From positions 1-64,000 of IMG/VR virus record IMGVR_UViG_3300020391_000003: a DNA stretch of 64,000 bases; one strand, given 5' to 3'. The stretch is from a virus. Positions 15,232-27,100 of the stretch are shown here, piece by piece. The position numbers and the translations under genes are program-made. The first letter of the stretch is position 1, and each line of letters starts with the position of its first letter. A model generated the notes under the pieces. It searched no databases and had not been told where the DNA came from. It saw nothing but the letters and a program-made list of their open reading frames with translations.

Positions 15232-16379
15232 TAGAACAGTACGCTTTATCTTGTGGGGTAAAAATCGATAAACCTTTAATTGAAACTCTTTTCTTTCCAG
15301 TAGAATGTGAAAAGTATATTACTTTACATGCAAGCAGTGGTATGGAATCTAAAAATTATGATTACTTTAGTGATGTCATTGAAATTATAAATCCTTATTT
15401 AGAAAAAAATAATATCAGTATTATACAAATTGGAGCAAAAGAAGACGCCAAGCTTCGCAACTGTATTCATTACAACGGCTCAACTTCAATTAGACAATCA
15501 GCATATCTTATTGAAAATGCAATGCTTCATCTAGGCAACGACTCATTTAGCGCACATGTTGCATCTGGTTTTAACAAAAAAATTGTTTGTTTGTACAGCA
15601 TTTTATATAAAGAATGTTGTGGTCCATATTGGGGAGATAAAAAAGACCACGTTTTACTTGAATCAGATAGAGGCGGACAAAAACCATCTTTCTCAAGTAA
15701 AGAATCGCCAAAAACAGTAAACTTTATAGATCCAGAAGAAATCGCTTGCGGGGTTTTGGATTTATTAAACATAAAGCATGATGCCGATAAAATAGAAACA
15801 ATTCACATAGGCAGTCAATATCAAAAAGAAAATATATCTGTTGTACCCAATCATATCATGCCCAAGTCTTTCGCTAAAGGTCAGCCAGTCAATATTTGGG
15901 GTCACGAATGCTTTGATGAACAGAATATAGCTAAATGGGCATACAGCAGAAAGTGCAACATCTTTCTTGATAAACCCATGAAACTAAAATATCTACAAGT
16001 TATTAAAGATAATATTCATTACATAAATTATTATGTATCAGAAAATGATGAAACTAAATACTTTGAATCATTACAAAAGTTGGGTATAAAATTTAATTTA
16101 TTAAGCAAAGATAAACAAAACATTAATAATATAAGATTAAAGTTTTTTGATTGGAATGTTAGATTAATTGAAACAAAAACGAAAAAAGATCTTGACAATC
16201 CAGAGAAAATATGCGATAATTCTCGTTATAAATGTTCAACAAAGATAGTATCAGGAGGTCAAGTTTTCAACAGCAAAGCTGCATGGAAATTCAATCAGCC
16301 AGGAAATCACGATCAAGTAATTGATTGTGAAGAGTTTTGGGAAGACCTTGATATGCTTAGAATTTATAACCAAAAATAA
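15222..16379 (+). CDS. GT9 C-terminal half plus unknown C-terminal domain
   Basis: 385 residues. It opens inside the GT9 fold rather than at its start: YITLHASSGMESKNYDYFSD, IIQIGAKEDAKL, and HLGNDSFSAHVASGFNKKIV (~103-122), the GT9 donor site motif. This half lacks the N-terminal Rossmann domain, which the upstream gene carries at its C-terminus. Residues ~195-385 are a domain I do not recognise (PVNIWGHECFDEQNIAKW; CDNSRYKCSTKIVSGGQVFN). The ATG overlaps the upstream stop by 10 nt, and a TGA two codons before it rules out an upstream continuation of this frame. Confidence 0.65.
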   Translation: MHLIEQYALSCGVKIDKPLIETLFFPVECEKYITLHASSGMESKNYDYFSDVIEIINPYLEKNNISIIQIGAKEDAKLRNCIHYNGSTSIRQSAYLIENAMLHLGNDSFSAHVASGFNKKIVCLYSILYKECCGPYWGDKKDHVLLESDRGGQKPSFSSKESPKTVNFIDPEEIACGVLDLLNIKHDADKIETIHIGSQYQKENISVVPNHIMPKSFAKGQPVNIWGHECFDEQNIAKWAYSRKCNIFLDKPMKLKYLQVIKDNIHYINYYVSENDETKYFESLQKLGIKFNLLSKDKQNINNIRLKFFDWNVRLIETKTKKDLDNPEKICDNSRYKCSTKIVSGGQVFNSKAAWKFNQPGNHDQVIDCEEFWEDLDMLRIYNQK

Positions 16380-16381
16380 TT

Positions 16382-17218
16382 ATGGCAAAAACAAAAACAA
16401 CAGCAGATAACTCAGTAACTTTCGATTCGGTATTAGAATCCGCAGAAATAACAAACAAGGCAATTGAATACGCAAAAAACTATAAAGATGGGCCTGGTAA
16501 ATTTAAAAGAAATTCATTTGGATTACTTGACAATGTCGATTATCATTTTAATGATGACGGATCAGTAAATTGGAGATCCATGATTGAAGACGAGCATCTT
16601 TTTCCCAACAAAGGATGGTTTACTTTAAGAGGTAAAGACATGCCTAGGTCCGTCAAAGGCCTTCAAGATTATCAACTTTTAATTAAACTAAGCGGTATCA
16701 AAGAACTTGCAAGACTAAGAGGATTTAAAGATGTAAGATATGATATTGTTAAATGCGAAATGGATCATGTAGCAGTAAGCTGCTCAATTGTTTTTCTTCC
16801 CAACTACGAAACAAATGGAGAGCCTGTAATCTTCCAAGATATGGCTAACGCTACATTAGAAAATACAAGTAGTTTTGCAACAAAGTTTTTAGAAACTATT
16901 GCTTGTAACAGAGCTTTTGTTCGCTGTGTAAGAAATTTTCTTAATGTTCACATTGTGGGTGATGATGAAATTGACAAGTCTAACAATAAAACTTCTGCAG
17001 TTCAAAATAATATTTCTCCAACACTTACTCCATCAACTATGATAGAAAATTTAGCAAAAGAAAAATTAAATTGTGCAAGTTTTGAAGAATTTAAAGTTTA
17101 TCTTAGAGATTGGTGGAAAGATGGAAAATACAAAAATGATTCTGTAAAAGAATGGAATGACTTCTCAGATATTCCTGCTACCCAATCCAGAATATTAATG
17201 AAAGTTATGAACGACTAG
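16382..17218 (+). CDS. Possible ssDNA-annealing recombination protein (Rad52/ERF-like)
   Basis: 278 residues. The central part (~75-200) has GLQDYQLLIKLSGIKELARL, VAVSCSIVFLP, FQDMANATLENTSSFATKF and LETIACNRAFVRCVRNFLNV, ending VGDDEI. The E-T-x-A-x-x-R-A-x-x-R-x-x-R pattern resembles the ssDNA-annealing superfamily (Rad52/ERF/Sak) of phages; the match is by eye and weak. The C-terminal ~70 residues are charged and may be a partner-binding tail. It starts 2 nt after the previous stop. Its 3' end overlaps the convergent fibre gene by 14 nt. If the assignment is wrong it is simply a conserved cytoplasmic phage protein. Confidence 0.4.
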   Translation: MAKTKTTADNSVTFDSVLESAEITNKAIEYAKNYKDGPGKFKRNSFGLLDNVDYHFNDDGSVNWRSMIEDEHLFPNKGWFTLRGKDMPRSVKGLQDYQLLIKLSGIKELARLRGFKDVRYDIVKCEMDHVAVSCSIVFLPNYETNGEPVIFQDMANATLENTSSFATKFLETIACNRAFVRCVRNFLNVHIVGDDEIDKSNNKTSAVQNNISPTLTPSTMIENLAKEKLNCASFEEFKVYLRDWWKDGKYKNDSVKEWNDFSDIPATQSRILMKVMND

Positions 17219-18104
17219 ATCTTCTTTCTAGGCTTTCTAGTCTTTTTTCTAAAAATTCTATTTTCTTTTGTTGTTCTTGAATTGCTCCCACAAGAAGAGC
17301 ATTTACTTTTTCGTATTTAATTGCTTTGTATCCGTCTTTTCTGGTTTCTACTATTTCCGGAGCTACCTCTTCAACCTGTTGAGCAATCAAGCCAATATCG
17401 TGTCCAGTATATGTTGATTGATTATCATTCCAATTAAATTCTATTGCGTCTAAAGACATAACCTTAGACAAAGGTTCATCTATTAAAGTTATATCATCTT
17501 TTAATCTTTTGTCCGAAGCGTAAAAGGCAATTACATCACCTTCAACATAAAGATTACAAACTTGATTAGAATTAGGCGCTGGCCCTATATATAAATCGTA
17601 TTCCGACTGACTACTACCAACTCCTTGAGCTATACGTACCTGACTATCTTGATCCATATCATTTTTTAAATCAATAAAGGCAAATTGCACTGTCCCTGGA
17701 CCAACTTCAATATTCGAAGTAGAAACAAGTCTTTGTTCGGCTAAAACATCTCCTTTGGCTAAAACATCTCCTTTGGCTAAAACATCTCCATATACAACCA
17801 TTCCATTATGACATCCCACATTAAAAGAATTGTCCTCAATATCAGTATATCCACTTAAGCCCATGTAATCTCCAATAACATGCGCATTATATTTTCCGCT
17901 TATTAAATTGTTTGCACCATTTATTATAGAACATCTTTGACTATTTATGATTTCTCCAGCAACACCAGCTCCTATAAAATTATTTTGAGCGTAATAATTA
18001 GTAAACTTAGGGCTATCACTAGGTTGAGCTGGATTAAAATCAGTTGTTCCAGGAGCGTTAACAGGTGTAATATCTGGTGCAGTATCTGATGGATGATTTG
18101 TCAT
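17205..18104 (-). CDS. Tail-fibre protein with C-terminal S74 intramolecular chaperone
   Basis: 299 residues. The N-terminal part has YadA-like repeats (NNFIGAGVAG, NGANNLISGKYNAHVIG). A triple GDVLAK repeat follows (~104-122), then a segment near-identical to the end of the 2381-residue fibre (NIEVGPGTVQFAFIDLKND). The C-terminal ~100 residues are a peptidase S74 chaperone: SDKRLK gives the Ser197/Lys202 dyad that self-cleaves after trimerisation in endosialidase-type fibres. GLIAQQVEEVAPEIV and YEKVNALLVGAIQEQQ follow, ending in a coiled coil. The start overlaps the giant fibre's stop by 4 nt; probably that fibre's separately made tip. Confidence 0.85.
   Translation of the reverse strand: MTNHPSDTAPDITPVNAPGTTDFNPAQPSDSPKFTNYYAQNNFIGAGVAGEIINSQRCSIINGANNLISGKYNAHVIGDYMGLSGYTDIEDNSFNVGCHNGMVVYGDVLAKGDVLAKGDVLAEQRLVSTSNIEVGPGTVQFAFIDLKNDMDQDSQVRIAQGVGSSQSEYDLYIGPAPNSNQVCNLYVEGDVIAFYASDKRLKDDITLIDEPLSKVMSLDAIEFNWNDNQSTYTGHDIGLIAQQVEEVAPEIVETRKDGYKAIKYEKVNALLVGAIQEQQKKIEFLEKRLESLERRSSRS
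17740..17793. repeat. 18-bp tandem triplet repeat
   Basis: Three consecutive copies of ggctaaaacatctccttt encode GDVLAKGDVLAKGDVLAE in the S74 fibre. Short exact tandem repeats of this sort vary in copy number by slippage. Confidence 0.8.
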
Positions 18105-21100
18105 GATAATTCGTATAAAAGTTGCCAGTTGTAAGAAGATGCATTTCGATCGGCATTATAATCTGTTAATCTTAAATAGTAATATCTTCCAACTCCATTT
18201 TCTTCTGATGCATTAGTACAAACCAATATCCAGTTATTACCATAATATAGACTATTAAAAACCACAGCCTTATTGCTAGTTATAGTCACACCATCAGCAT
18301 CAATTTGCCCTCCAGAGGTTTCAATTGTTTGTGTGTGTATGTTGCCAGGACCCGGAAAAAATACCCAACCAAGATGATTTGATGTGCCATGCACTTGAAC
18401 ATTTAACCACATCCATCCATCCCACCTATCATCTTCAGATACAAAAATTTTATCACTTTGTTCTGGAACATATATATATCCAAAATTTAATGTATAAATC
18501 CAAAATCCAGAGTTTAAACCTTGTAATGATGATATAACTTTAAAGTAATACATTGTGTGAGCGCCATTAGGATTATAGGTTGCATGAGATTCTCCAAATT
18601 CAGCTATAGTTCTACTTTGTACGGGAATTTCATTTCCTGCTTCATAATTCCAAGTATTATTTGAGTTATTATAATAATCTAATAAATCTAGATTTTGTGT
18701 TACATATGAATAGTAATCTTCTTCCGGCCCATCAACTAGATAAGAAATCCAAAATAAGTTACTCCAAGAAGATATCGACCCATTTGTTGGAAAATTAGTA
18801 TCATAAGCAATTCCGTTATCTAATAATCGAGTAATTCCTTTTCCTTTACCAAAAGATCCTGTTGCCAGTATTGAATTATCTGGATCATATATAATTTCTT
18901 GAAAATTATTACCATTAATTGTTATATCTTCTGGCCCGAAAAATATTTCATTTTCAAATCCATTCACTATTGATTGATTTGTTCCTCCATCTATAGTGTT
19001 TTTTACTCCAGCTCCAATAAAATTAGCTCCAGCATTGCCCGATTCTAAATTGGGCATTTCATTATTATATCCAGCAACAATAGCAGAAAAATTATCTCCT
19101 AGATTATTATCAAAACCGCCACCTATAAAAGAAAATCTTCCACTTATATTATTATTTCCTCCTCCAACAATAGAAGATGCTATTCCATCTCTATCTACTT
19201 GAGATCCTGTTATGAAGTTATTATATCCACCTCCAATAAATTTTGAATTCGTTCCATCTATTGAATCAAACCCTATAGTTGGATCATCAACTCCATTAAT
19301 AGTTAATGATCCTTTAATTTCTATTCGATTCTCTAGCCCATCAAACCTAATAAAAGAATTTTCTCCTCCAACATCAAATTGAGGATTTGGAGGGTTTCCG
19401 ATATTACCCAAGAAAAATCCAGTGACACCATTTCCAAATTCTTTTCCAACTGTTTTTATTAATCCGCCATGCCCAACAAATTCAGTTCCATCCAATGTGT
19501 CTCCTTGGCCCATTGTAAGGGTGTGAGTTATAACAGCATCTTTTGCTAATAGTAAATCAGTTGCAACACTCTCAAATTCACCGCCAAAAGATTCCCATTT
19601 TCCCGCAGCCTCATCGTTTGTAAAGCTTGCGCTTGATTCATGTGTTTCTTGTGCCATCCAATATTTAGAAGTTCCATCGTCATAAAAAACAACATCTCCT
19701 CTATCAGATGTTTCTGTTGCTCCTGTATATATTTTATCGGGTGCCCATAAACCTCTAAAAACAACCCCAACTCCCTTATTACCTCTTGCTCCTTCGATTC
19801 CTTGTTCAGATATAGAAAACGTTTGTTGTTTTATTATGGTTCCTTCTTGGCCTACGCTATTTTTAAATGTTATTGTATATGTAATTGTTGCAGATTGACC
19901 ACCAAAAGAGTTAAAATTATGAGATTCAACAACACAATGCTTCTCGTTTGCGCCCGTGCTTTTATCAATACCTCCAATAGTAACTCCATTATTGTTGGTT
20001 GAGGCCTGTACCTTAAAATGTTTAATGCTTGAAAGGGTTCCTGCAGTAAATGTTAATTCTTCTGCACCTTGAAAAACTTTAATATCTGTTCCACTTCCTG
20101 CAGAAGTAATTCCTTGAGGATTTTTGGTTAAAGAATGAGCTTCGTTACTTAATATTGCTGTGATAACATCAGAGCCGTCTTGAATACCATAAATACTTAA
20201 TGTATCTTTAGCTACATCAATTTCATCCTCACTCATTTCAACCATAACAGTAGCAACCTTAAACTTATTGTCAGGAGGATTATAGTTTATTGAAGCTTCT
20301 TCGATAAAACCTCCGTTGTAATCGCTGGTGCCCTGCTTAAGCGTACCGTGATCTCCGACAAGGGTGTACCTATATTTCAAAGTCGAATCCGGCCTTTGGT
20401 TGAGTGGGGTTGCAGTTAATGTAATCTCATCAGGATCAGGAGAACTTCCAGCAGTATTATACTTTACAGCTTGATCTCCTGTTAAATCAACTTTTCTTGC
20501 GTGTTCTCCTTCTTGAGATATAGAAAACGTTTGTTGTTTTATTATGGTTCCCGTTTCACCTACGTCATTTTTAAATATTATTGTATATGTAATCGTTACA
20601 GATTGACCAGTGAAAGAGCCAAAATCATGATCATCAATTCTTGCGCAATAATATTTTGTCTGATCGCTATTAGGAAATGCGGCTGCATGAGCTTCTCCAA
20701 ATTCAATTAGGGTAATATTTTGCACAGGATTACCAGCCCATTCATCATTATTATTATAATGATTCAATAAATCTTGATTTCTGGTTACATACGCGTAACC
20801 ATTTATGTCTCCATTTTGTAAAGAACCTTCGGTTACTTGGTTGATGTCTTGTATACCAACAAGAAACTCATTATTATTTAAATCCCCTGCATTGCTTGCC
20901 GATATATTTACAGATAATTCTTTTGTTCCTTGGAAAACTTTAATATCTGTTCCGCTTCCTGTAGAAGTGATTGTTCCTCCAAAATCTTTGGTTAAAGAAT
21001 GAGCTTCGTTACTTAAGATTGCCGTGATAACATCAGATCCGTTCTTCAAAGAATAAATTGTCATTTCGTCTGTTGCTAGAACAACACTTCCATCGGACTT

Positions 21101-24100
21101 TTCACTTATTTCAACTTTAATTTTTACAGGGCCGCCAATTACTTGTGGTACAGTATATTTAACCTCTGTCTCATCCTTGTTAAATCCGCTTATATCTAGA
21201 GGATTATTAACAAAAACAGCTCCACTAGAATCTGTTGCAGTATATTTATAGTAAACATCTCCAATTGTATTATGTGCCGTAGCGGTAAGAGTAATTTCTG
21301 CACCCGAATTAGTATCAAGATCTCCTGCGGAATTATACTCTATTGTTTGATCATTAGCAGTTAAATCTACTTTTCTTGCTACTGTTCCATCAAAAGTTTT
21401 AACTAAATTTTGTTCTGCATCTAATTCTCTTTTTTGTTTATCATTATCAATTACAGTTATTGCATAATTTATTTTGGCTGAATTTTCGCTCGTAGTCCAA
21501 TGTGAGGGCAGAAGTATATTTGTTTTAAATTGCGGCTGATTGTTAACTCCCTCAGAGTTTACCGTTAAAGATGATGAAGTAGCAGCAACATAAAAACCAA
21601 TATCATTATCATCTATGTCTGTCGGAACAGGGCCTGATTTATAATTTAATGGACTTGTTCCATCAAAAACAGTTAATATATTTTCTGTATTAGAAACATC
21701 TACAGTAGTTACTCCACCAGAGCTATCATTTTTTACAGGAACATTAACAAACTGCTGAGATTGAATTACAGTGATAGCATTAGAGCCTTCCTTCAAACCG
21801 AATATTGTAATTTGGTCTGTAGCCCTTGGATTAGTGTCTTCTTCAAATTCACCTGCGACCATTGTTTGGTCGTATGCCTTGCATTCTATCGTAACAGGCA
21901 AACTATAAATTTTCCCATTTATTGTTGTAGTTTGAGATATTTCTGCAGTTCCATCATGAGTACTGGGAATTGGAATATATACGATATTATTTGAAGTTCT
22001 CTCTGTAATTGAATCTTCGCCTATGAAAAATTGATATTCTACGTTTTTACCACCCATTGCTTGAGCAATAAAATTAGTAGTAACTGCGGTTATTTTAACT
22101 TGTTCTATTGACTCAGAATCTTGTGTTGGATTACTACCAGCAGTATCATATTTAACTGCCTGCGTATCAGCAGACAACTCAACAGTTCTTCCCTTGGCAG
22201 CTTCTATTGATTTTGAATAGGTATATATTTTTTCAAAAGCAACTTTGGTACCTGCTTCTTTGTATTGATTGTCTTTTACTTTTATTGTAAAAGTTCCTTG
22301 ATTCTCATTATCAGGATATTCACCAATTTTAACAAAAAGTTTTTTAAAACCGCCTACTTCTTCTATTGAAGTTTCTGCAGTAACATCATCATCTCCTGTA
22401 ACAGAATTTGTTTGGCTAGAAATTATATCACCATCAAGACTAAAACTTTCATTTTCAGATTCGTTTTCATCATATCTATATTCTTTGGTTCCCCTAAAGA
22501 ATCTAACTTGAGTTTTACCTGAGTTAAGATCAGTGCTACTAACAAAACCATTTTCATTTGCTGGATATGTATGATTTTCATTTGTTAGAAAAACAGTATA
22601 AGAATCTTTGCCGGGTAATGTTCCAAAAATACTAACAAAGTCTGAAGCAAGCTCCCTTGAATTATTGTTTTCATCTTTATCAGATATTGTTAGCTTTGCA
22701 ACAAAAGGAGTATTAGAATAATACTGTAAAGCATGATCTGCAAAATCAGCCAATTGAAAGCTAGCGGTGCCATCATTCTTTGTTACTGTGTGTTCTTTTA
22801 CTAATGAAGACGAGTCAAGGTTTACTCCTGTTTCAAAAATAAAATCAATATTACCATGCGTATTATGAGCTGTAGCTTCTAAATTAAGATTTGAGTTTGC
22901 ATCATTAAACTTTCCATCATAATCATAAGAATATACTTGTTGCGTAGCTTTTAATTCTGCATATACAGCAGCCGCTCCATCTGCTACAAAATTAATTGGA
23001 ATTGATCTTTCAGTTGAGGTATTTAATCCTGATGCAGAAACAATGACTGTTGTAAGTTGCGGACTAACAGTATTAATCATTTCATTAAATCCAGTTACTT
23101 TAAATTGCGCAGCAGCAATCTTAGGTTCTCCATCTATAAACGTCCCATCGTCTGGATCATATTTAAATCCACTTATATCGTATTTACCATATGTCGAAGA
23201 AGTAGGATCATCATCAAAATCGCTATACTTAATAAATTCATATTCATTATTAGGATTACTGACCTTGAATCTAACTTCATTTGGTTTAATAAAACTATTT
23301 TGAAAAATTGCTCTTATAGTAGATGCAGATGCATCAGTATCATCATCCATGGTAAAAGTTCCATCAGATAATTCATTATAAAAGAAAGAATCAGGCGTAG
23401 CATCTAAATCTATAAAAGTATATTCCTTACCATCAATTTGTCTTAGTTTTCCTTCTAACACAAGTTCGCTATTGTCAAAAAACAACCTTCCATCATCTGC
23501 AGCAAAAACAAAGCTTCCGTCACCACTAACAACAAAACCTTGACCGGTGTCATCAAGCCCTTCAAACCCTTGGCTTCTTATTTGTCCAGGTGGATTATCA
23601 CCGATTTGAATATCCTGACCCTGTATTACTGCAGATCTAATTTTGTCTGCAGTTAAGTTGTGAATTTTTGCATTTGTAATAGCTGCGTCTTCTATGTGGG
23701 CGCTACCAATTACAGCGTTAGCGAATGAATGCCACATTGGTGACACCACGCCCCCAGCTATCCTTGCAATAATAAAGTCTCCGTCATCTTTTAAAAGCTT
23801 TGGAGTTTGATTTTGCTGATCTGGATTAGCCCCATCTCCTAACCCTGCTGGATGATAATGAGAAACCTCATATTGACCAGCATGCTTAACATTCCTCAGT
23901 CCTAAATCACTTTTCTCTAATTCTCCTTCTCCTCCAGTTTTAATTCCTAATAATTCAAGCCTATCAAGCACGTCTTGAGAAAATAGTACCTGAGGATTAG
24001 ATTCAAGATCTTGCGTTTCTTCTTTTCCTCCAGGCGCTGTTGTTTCTGTCGAACTCCAATATATATATGCGGTTCCGTTATATGGCGCGGCGCCTATATT

Positions 24101-27100
24101 CAATGAACCAGCTTTAACTAAATACCCTTCTCCATCATGATAAACAACATGATCATCCCAATCAACAACATCGTCGGTGCTATTATAACTAAAAGGATTA
24201 TTTGGAACCAAAGATATAGTATTAGGAAAAGATTGACTAATATTTTGTTCAAAGTCAGCTATATCTGTAGTCTTGGCCTGCCCCAAAATTAACTTAAGCC
24301 CCTCTACATTATCAGTATTAGCAAGATCGGATGCACCAGTAAATGGGCCTTTATTTCCGGCGTGATCAACAGGTCTTACCCAAAAGTAACTAGTATCATT
24401 TACTTGTCCTCTATGAGTTATTTGTATAGACGGAGAAGATGCATCTATATCCAATACATTTGTAGCATTTATAATATCATTTGCAAAATCTTCATATTCA
24501 GTTGGAATATTATCTCCAAAAGTATATTGTATTCCATCAATTCTTCTGTATCCTGTAGCATTTTGTTCTTCTGTTAAAAACTTTGGAGGAGATGATGAAG
24601 ATCCATTGTCAAATTTTAAAAAATTATTAGATTGCCCTGTTGATTGCCACACCTCGTAATAACTAATATCATTTGGAGCAGCATCAACCAAAAGATTATC
24701 TTGAATTTGAGCATTAGGCATGTTCCAATTTAAGAAATAATTTTCAAATGCAGTAGATCCAGTAAGATTAACCACTGGACCAGGAATTTCGTCTGTAGTA
24801 ATTTTTATAGCGGGGCCAGTAGGAGCATCTGGATTTTTTGAATGAAAGTTTTTGGGTAAAACCCAAACTTTTTGTATTGGATCTCTATCGTCAACCGCAG
24901 TATATAACGCCCCACTACCAAAATCATCGAAAGGTAATAATTTATAATAGTATCCAGTTATTTCTTCACCTACTTCTGCGGTATCATCTACTATTTGAGT
25001 AATATTATCTCCAAAAGTTGCATCTCCTTCTCCTACCACCGACTTAACAAAAGTAGAAGGGTAATACATCTGATGCGATAGTGGGATCAATCCTTGTTCT
25101 GCTGCGTCTCTGTGATTTTCACCAAATTCAACTAGAGTTCTACTTTGTATGGGTTCACCAACTCCATTTCTGTCATAATCCCAAAAATTATTTGGGTTAT
25201 TATAGAAATCGAGCAAATCCTGATTTTTCGTTACATATGAGTAGTAATCTTCTGAGCCCGGCTCATTAAAGATTTCTTCAGGTACTGAAATTTCAGTAAA
25301 CGGTAAACCATCAGAACCTGTTATCTCAAAATCAGGTTGATCAGATCTATATAAATTCAATAAAGTAGTTTTTTCTTGCCTGCCTAAAAGATAATTAAAA
25401 TTAAATTTTACTTTTGTTACTTCGCTTTCAGAATCTACCGAAAAACCATTATTAGATATTACTGGAGCTGGATTATCACCGATTATTCGCTCCCTAGATA
25501 CTACTTGTCCGTCCGAACTTACAATTCCAACTTCTAATCCCACGCTTCTTTTTCCGCTTTCAGGTATTCCTACATGACCAAAAACCACATCCTCTAAGCT
25601 GTCATTAATTTCCCAAAATGGTGTCCAATCTAAGGTGGTATAATCCTGATTTAACGTCGTTAAGGGTATTGGAGGCTCTGAAGTTGTAGTGCTAATGTTT
25701 GCTTTATATACTGTTTCATTAAAAAATACATAATCCGCATTTGGATTGTTACTGTAAGAATCAATACATACTTTAAATTTATCAGACACATCTGGAGTTT
25801 GTAGCTGCCAACTTTGAGTTTCATCTCTAGTAGGAGGTAAAGTTGAAGCGCTTGATGATGCTATATATTTATAAATAGAACAATCAATATCAGAAAAAGG
25901 CCTAATTATTTTCCAGAATGACGAATCTAAATCTGGCCTTATAGCATTACCAACAGACTGAGAGGTTAAAGACTCATATATTGCCCCTTCATACAAAACA
26001 ACATCTGTATTTAAATAAGATTTAGTGTTATCAAATATTTCAATATTTCTCGTTGGTGCAACAACTAAATCATTTAAATTGTATACAGTATTTTCATTAA
26101 ATACTCCTATTTCTTGGCTTATTCCCGGACCAGAATCTGATAATGATTCATACAAAACACCGTTATATTTAACTACGTCAGAAAAAGGCAAGTTTTCTCT
26201 ATAATAGTACGTTTTCGCCGGATCCCAGTACTCATAGAAAGGTCTAATGTAAGGCTGTTTATCTGCATTCTGTTTTATTGAATTATAAACAAATTCTTTC
26301 TCAACAGGCAGGGTGCTAAAAAACGTTGCAGCTTCATCTGTAAAATATTGAGAATAATGAAATATATCTGTCTTGTCAATTACTTTATCATTATCATCAG
26401 GAGTATATATTTCAGATGAGTCAAAATTTTCTATACCTTCTGGAAATCCTCCATCTTTATATATTGAATTATTCAATTCCCTTGAATAAGTAAATTCAGA
26501 ATTAAGTTTTTCTTCCCCGATTCCAGAAAGATATCTATTTGTATGATTATCAAAAAGGTGGCCACTTAAACCAAGAACCTTTGGTTCATCTCCAAAATTT
26601 ATTTGATACTTTTCATTTGCCAACTCAACTGGAAGCCCGTCTTGATCAACAAAGTTCCATTCAAAAATTAAATCGTCCTCTCTTTCTCTAAAATTTAAAT
26701 TTTCTATTTTAATCTCAGAAGTAATCGGACTTAATTCCGCAAAATTAGAGGCTTCAACTAATCCATCCTCAGTAAAGTTAAAGAGCTGCCCTGTGCCATA
26801 TCCGTCTGACGGCCTAAATGTATAATAATAACTATAACCAAATATTTGTCTATTCACAAACGACTCTTCGGTTACCCGCAAAGATTCAGAAACATAATCA
26901 ACCTTCGGCCCAACATTTAACCAATATACAGAATTAGGCGGCGATGTTAAATTTGAATTTAAATGAGTTTGTCGAGCAATGTAAACATCTCCCTCGAAAA
27001 CAACCATGCTTTGATCTTGATAAAATTGTTCATCCTTAAGTGAAACATATTCACTAGCATCTTTAATGTTTCTAAAAAAATCTATATTATTTTGAAGATC

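Noticed and set aside
15180-15235. Programmed -1 frameshift joining the two GT9 halves
   Set aside because: No X-XXY-YYZ heptamer aligned with the reading frame is present before the stop, and the ATG overlap gives a simpler coupled start.
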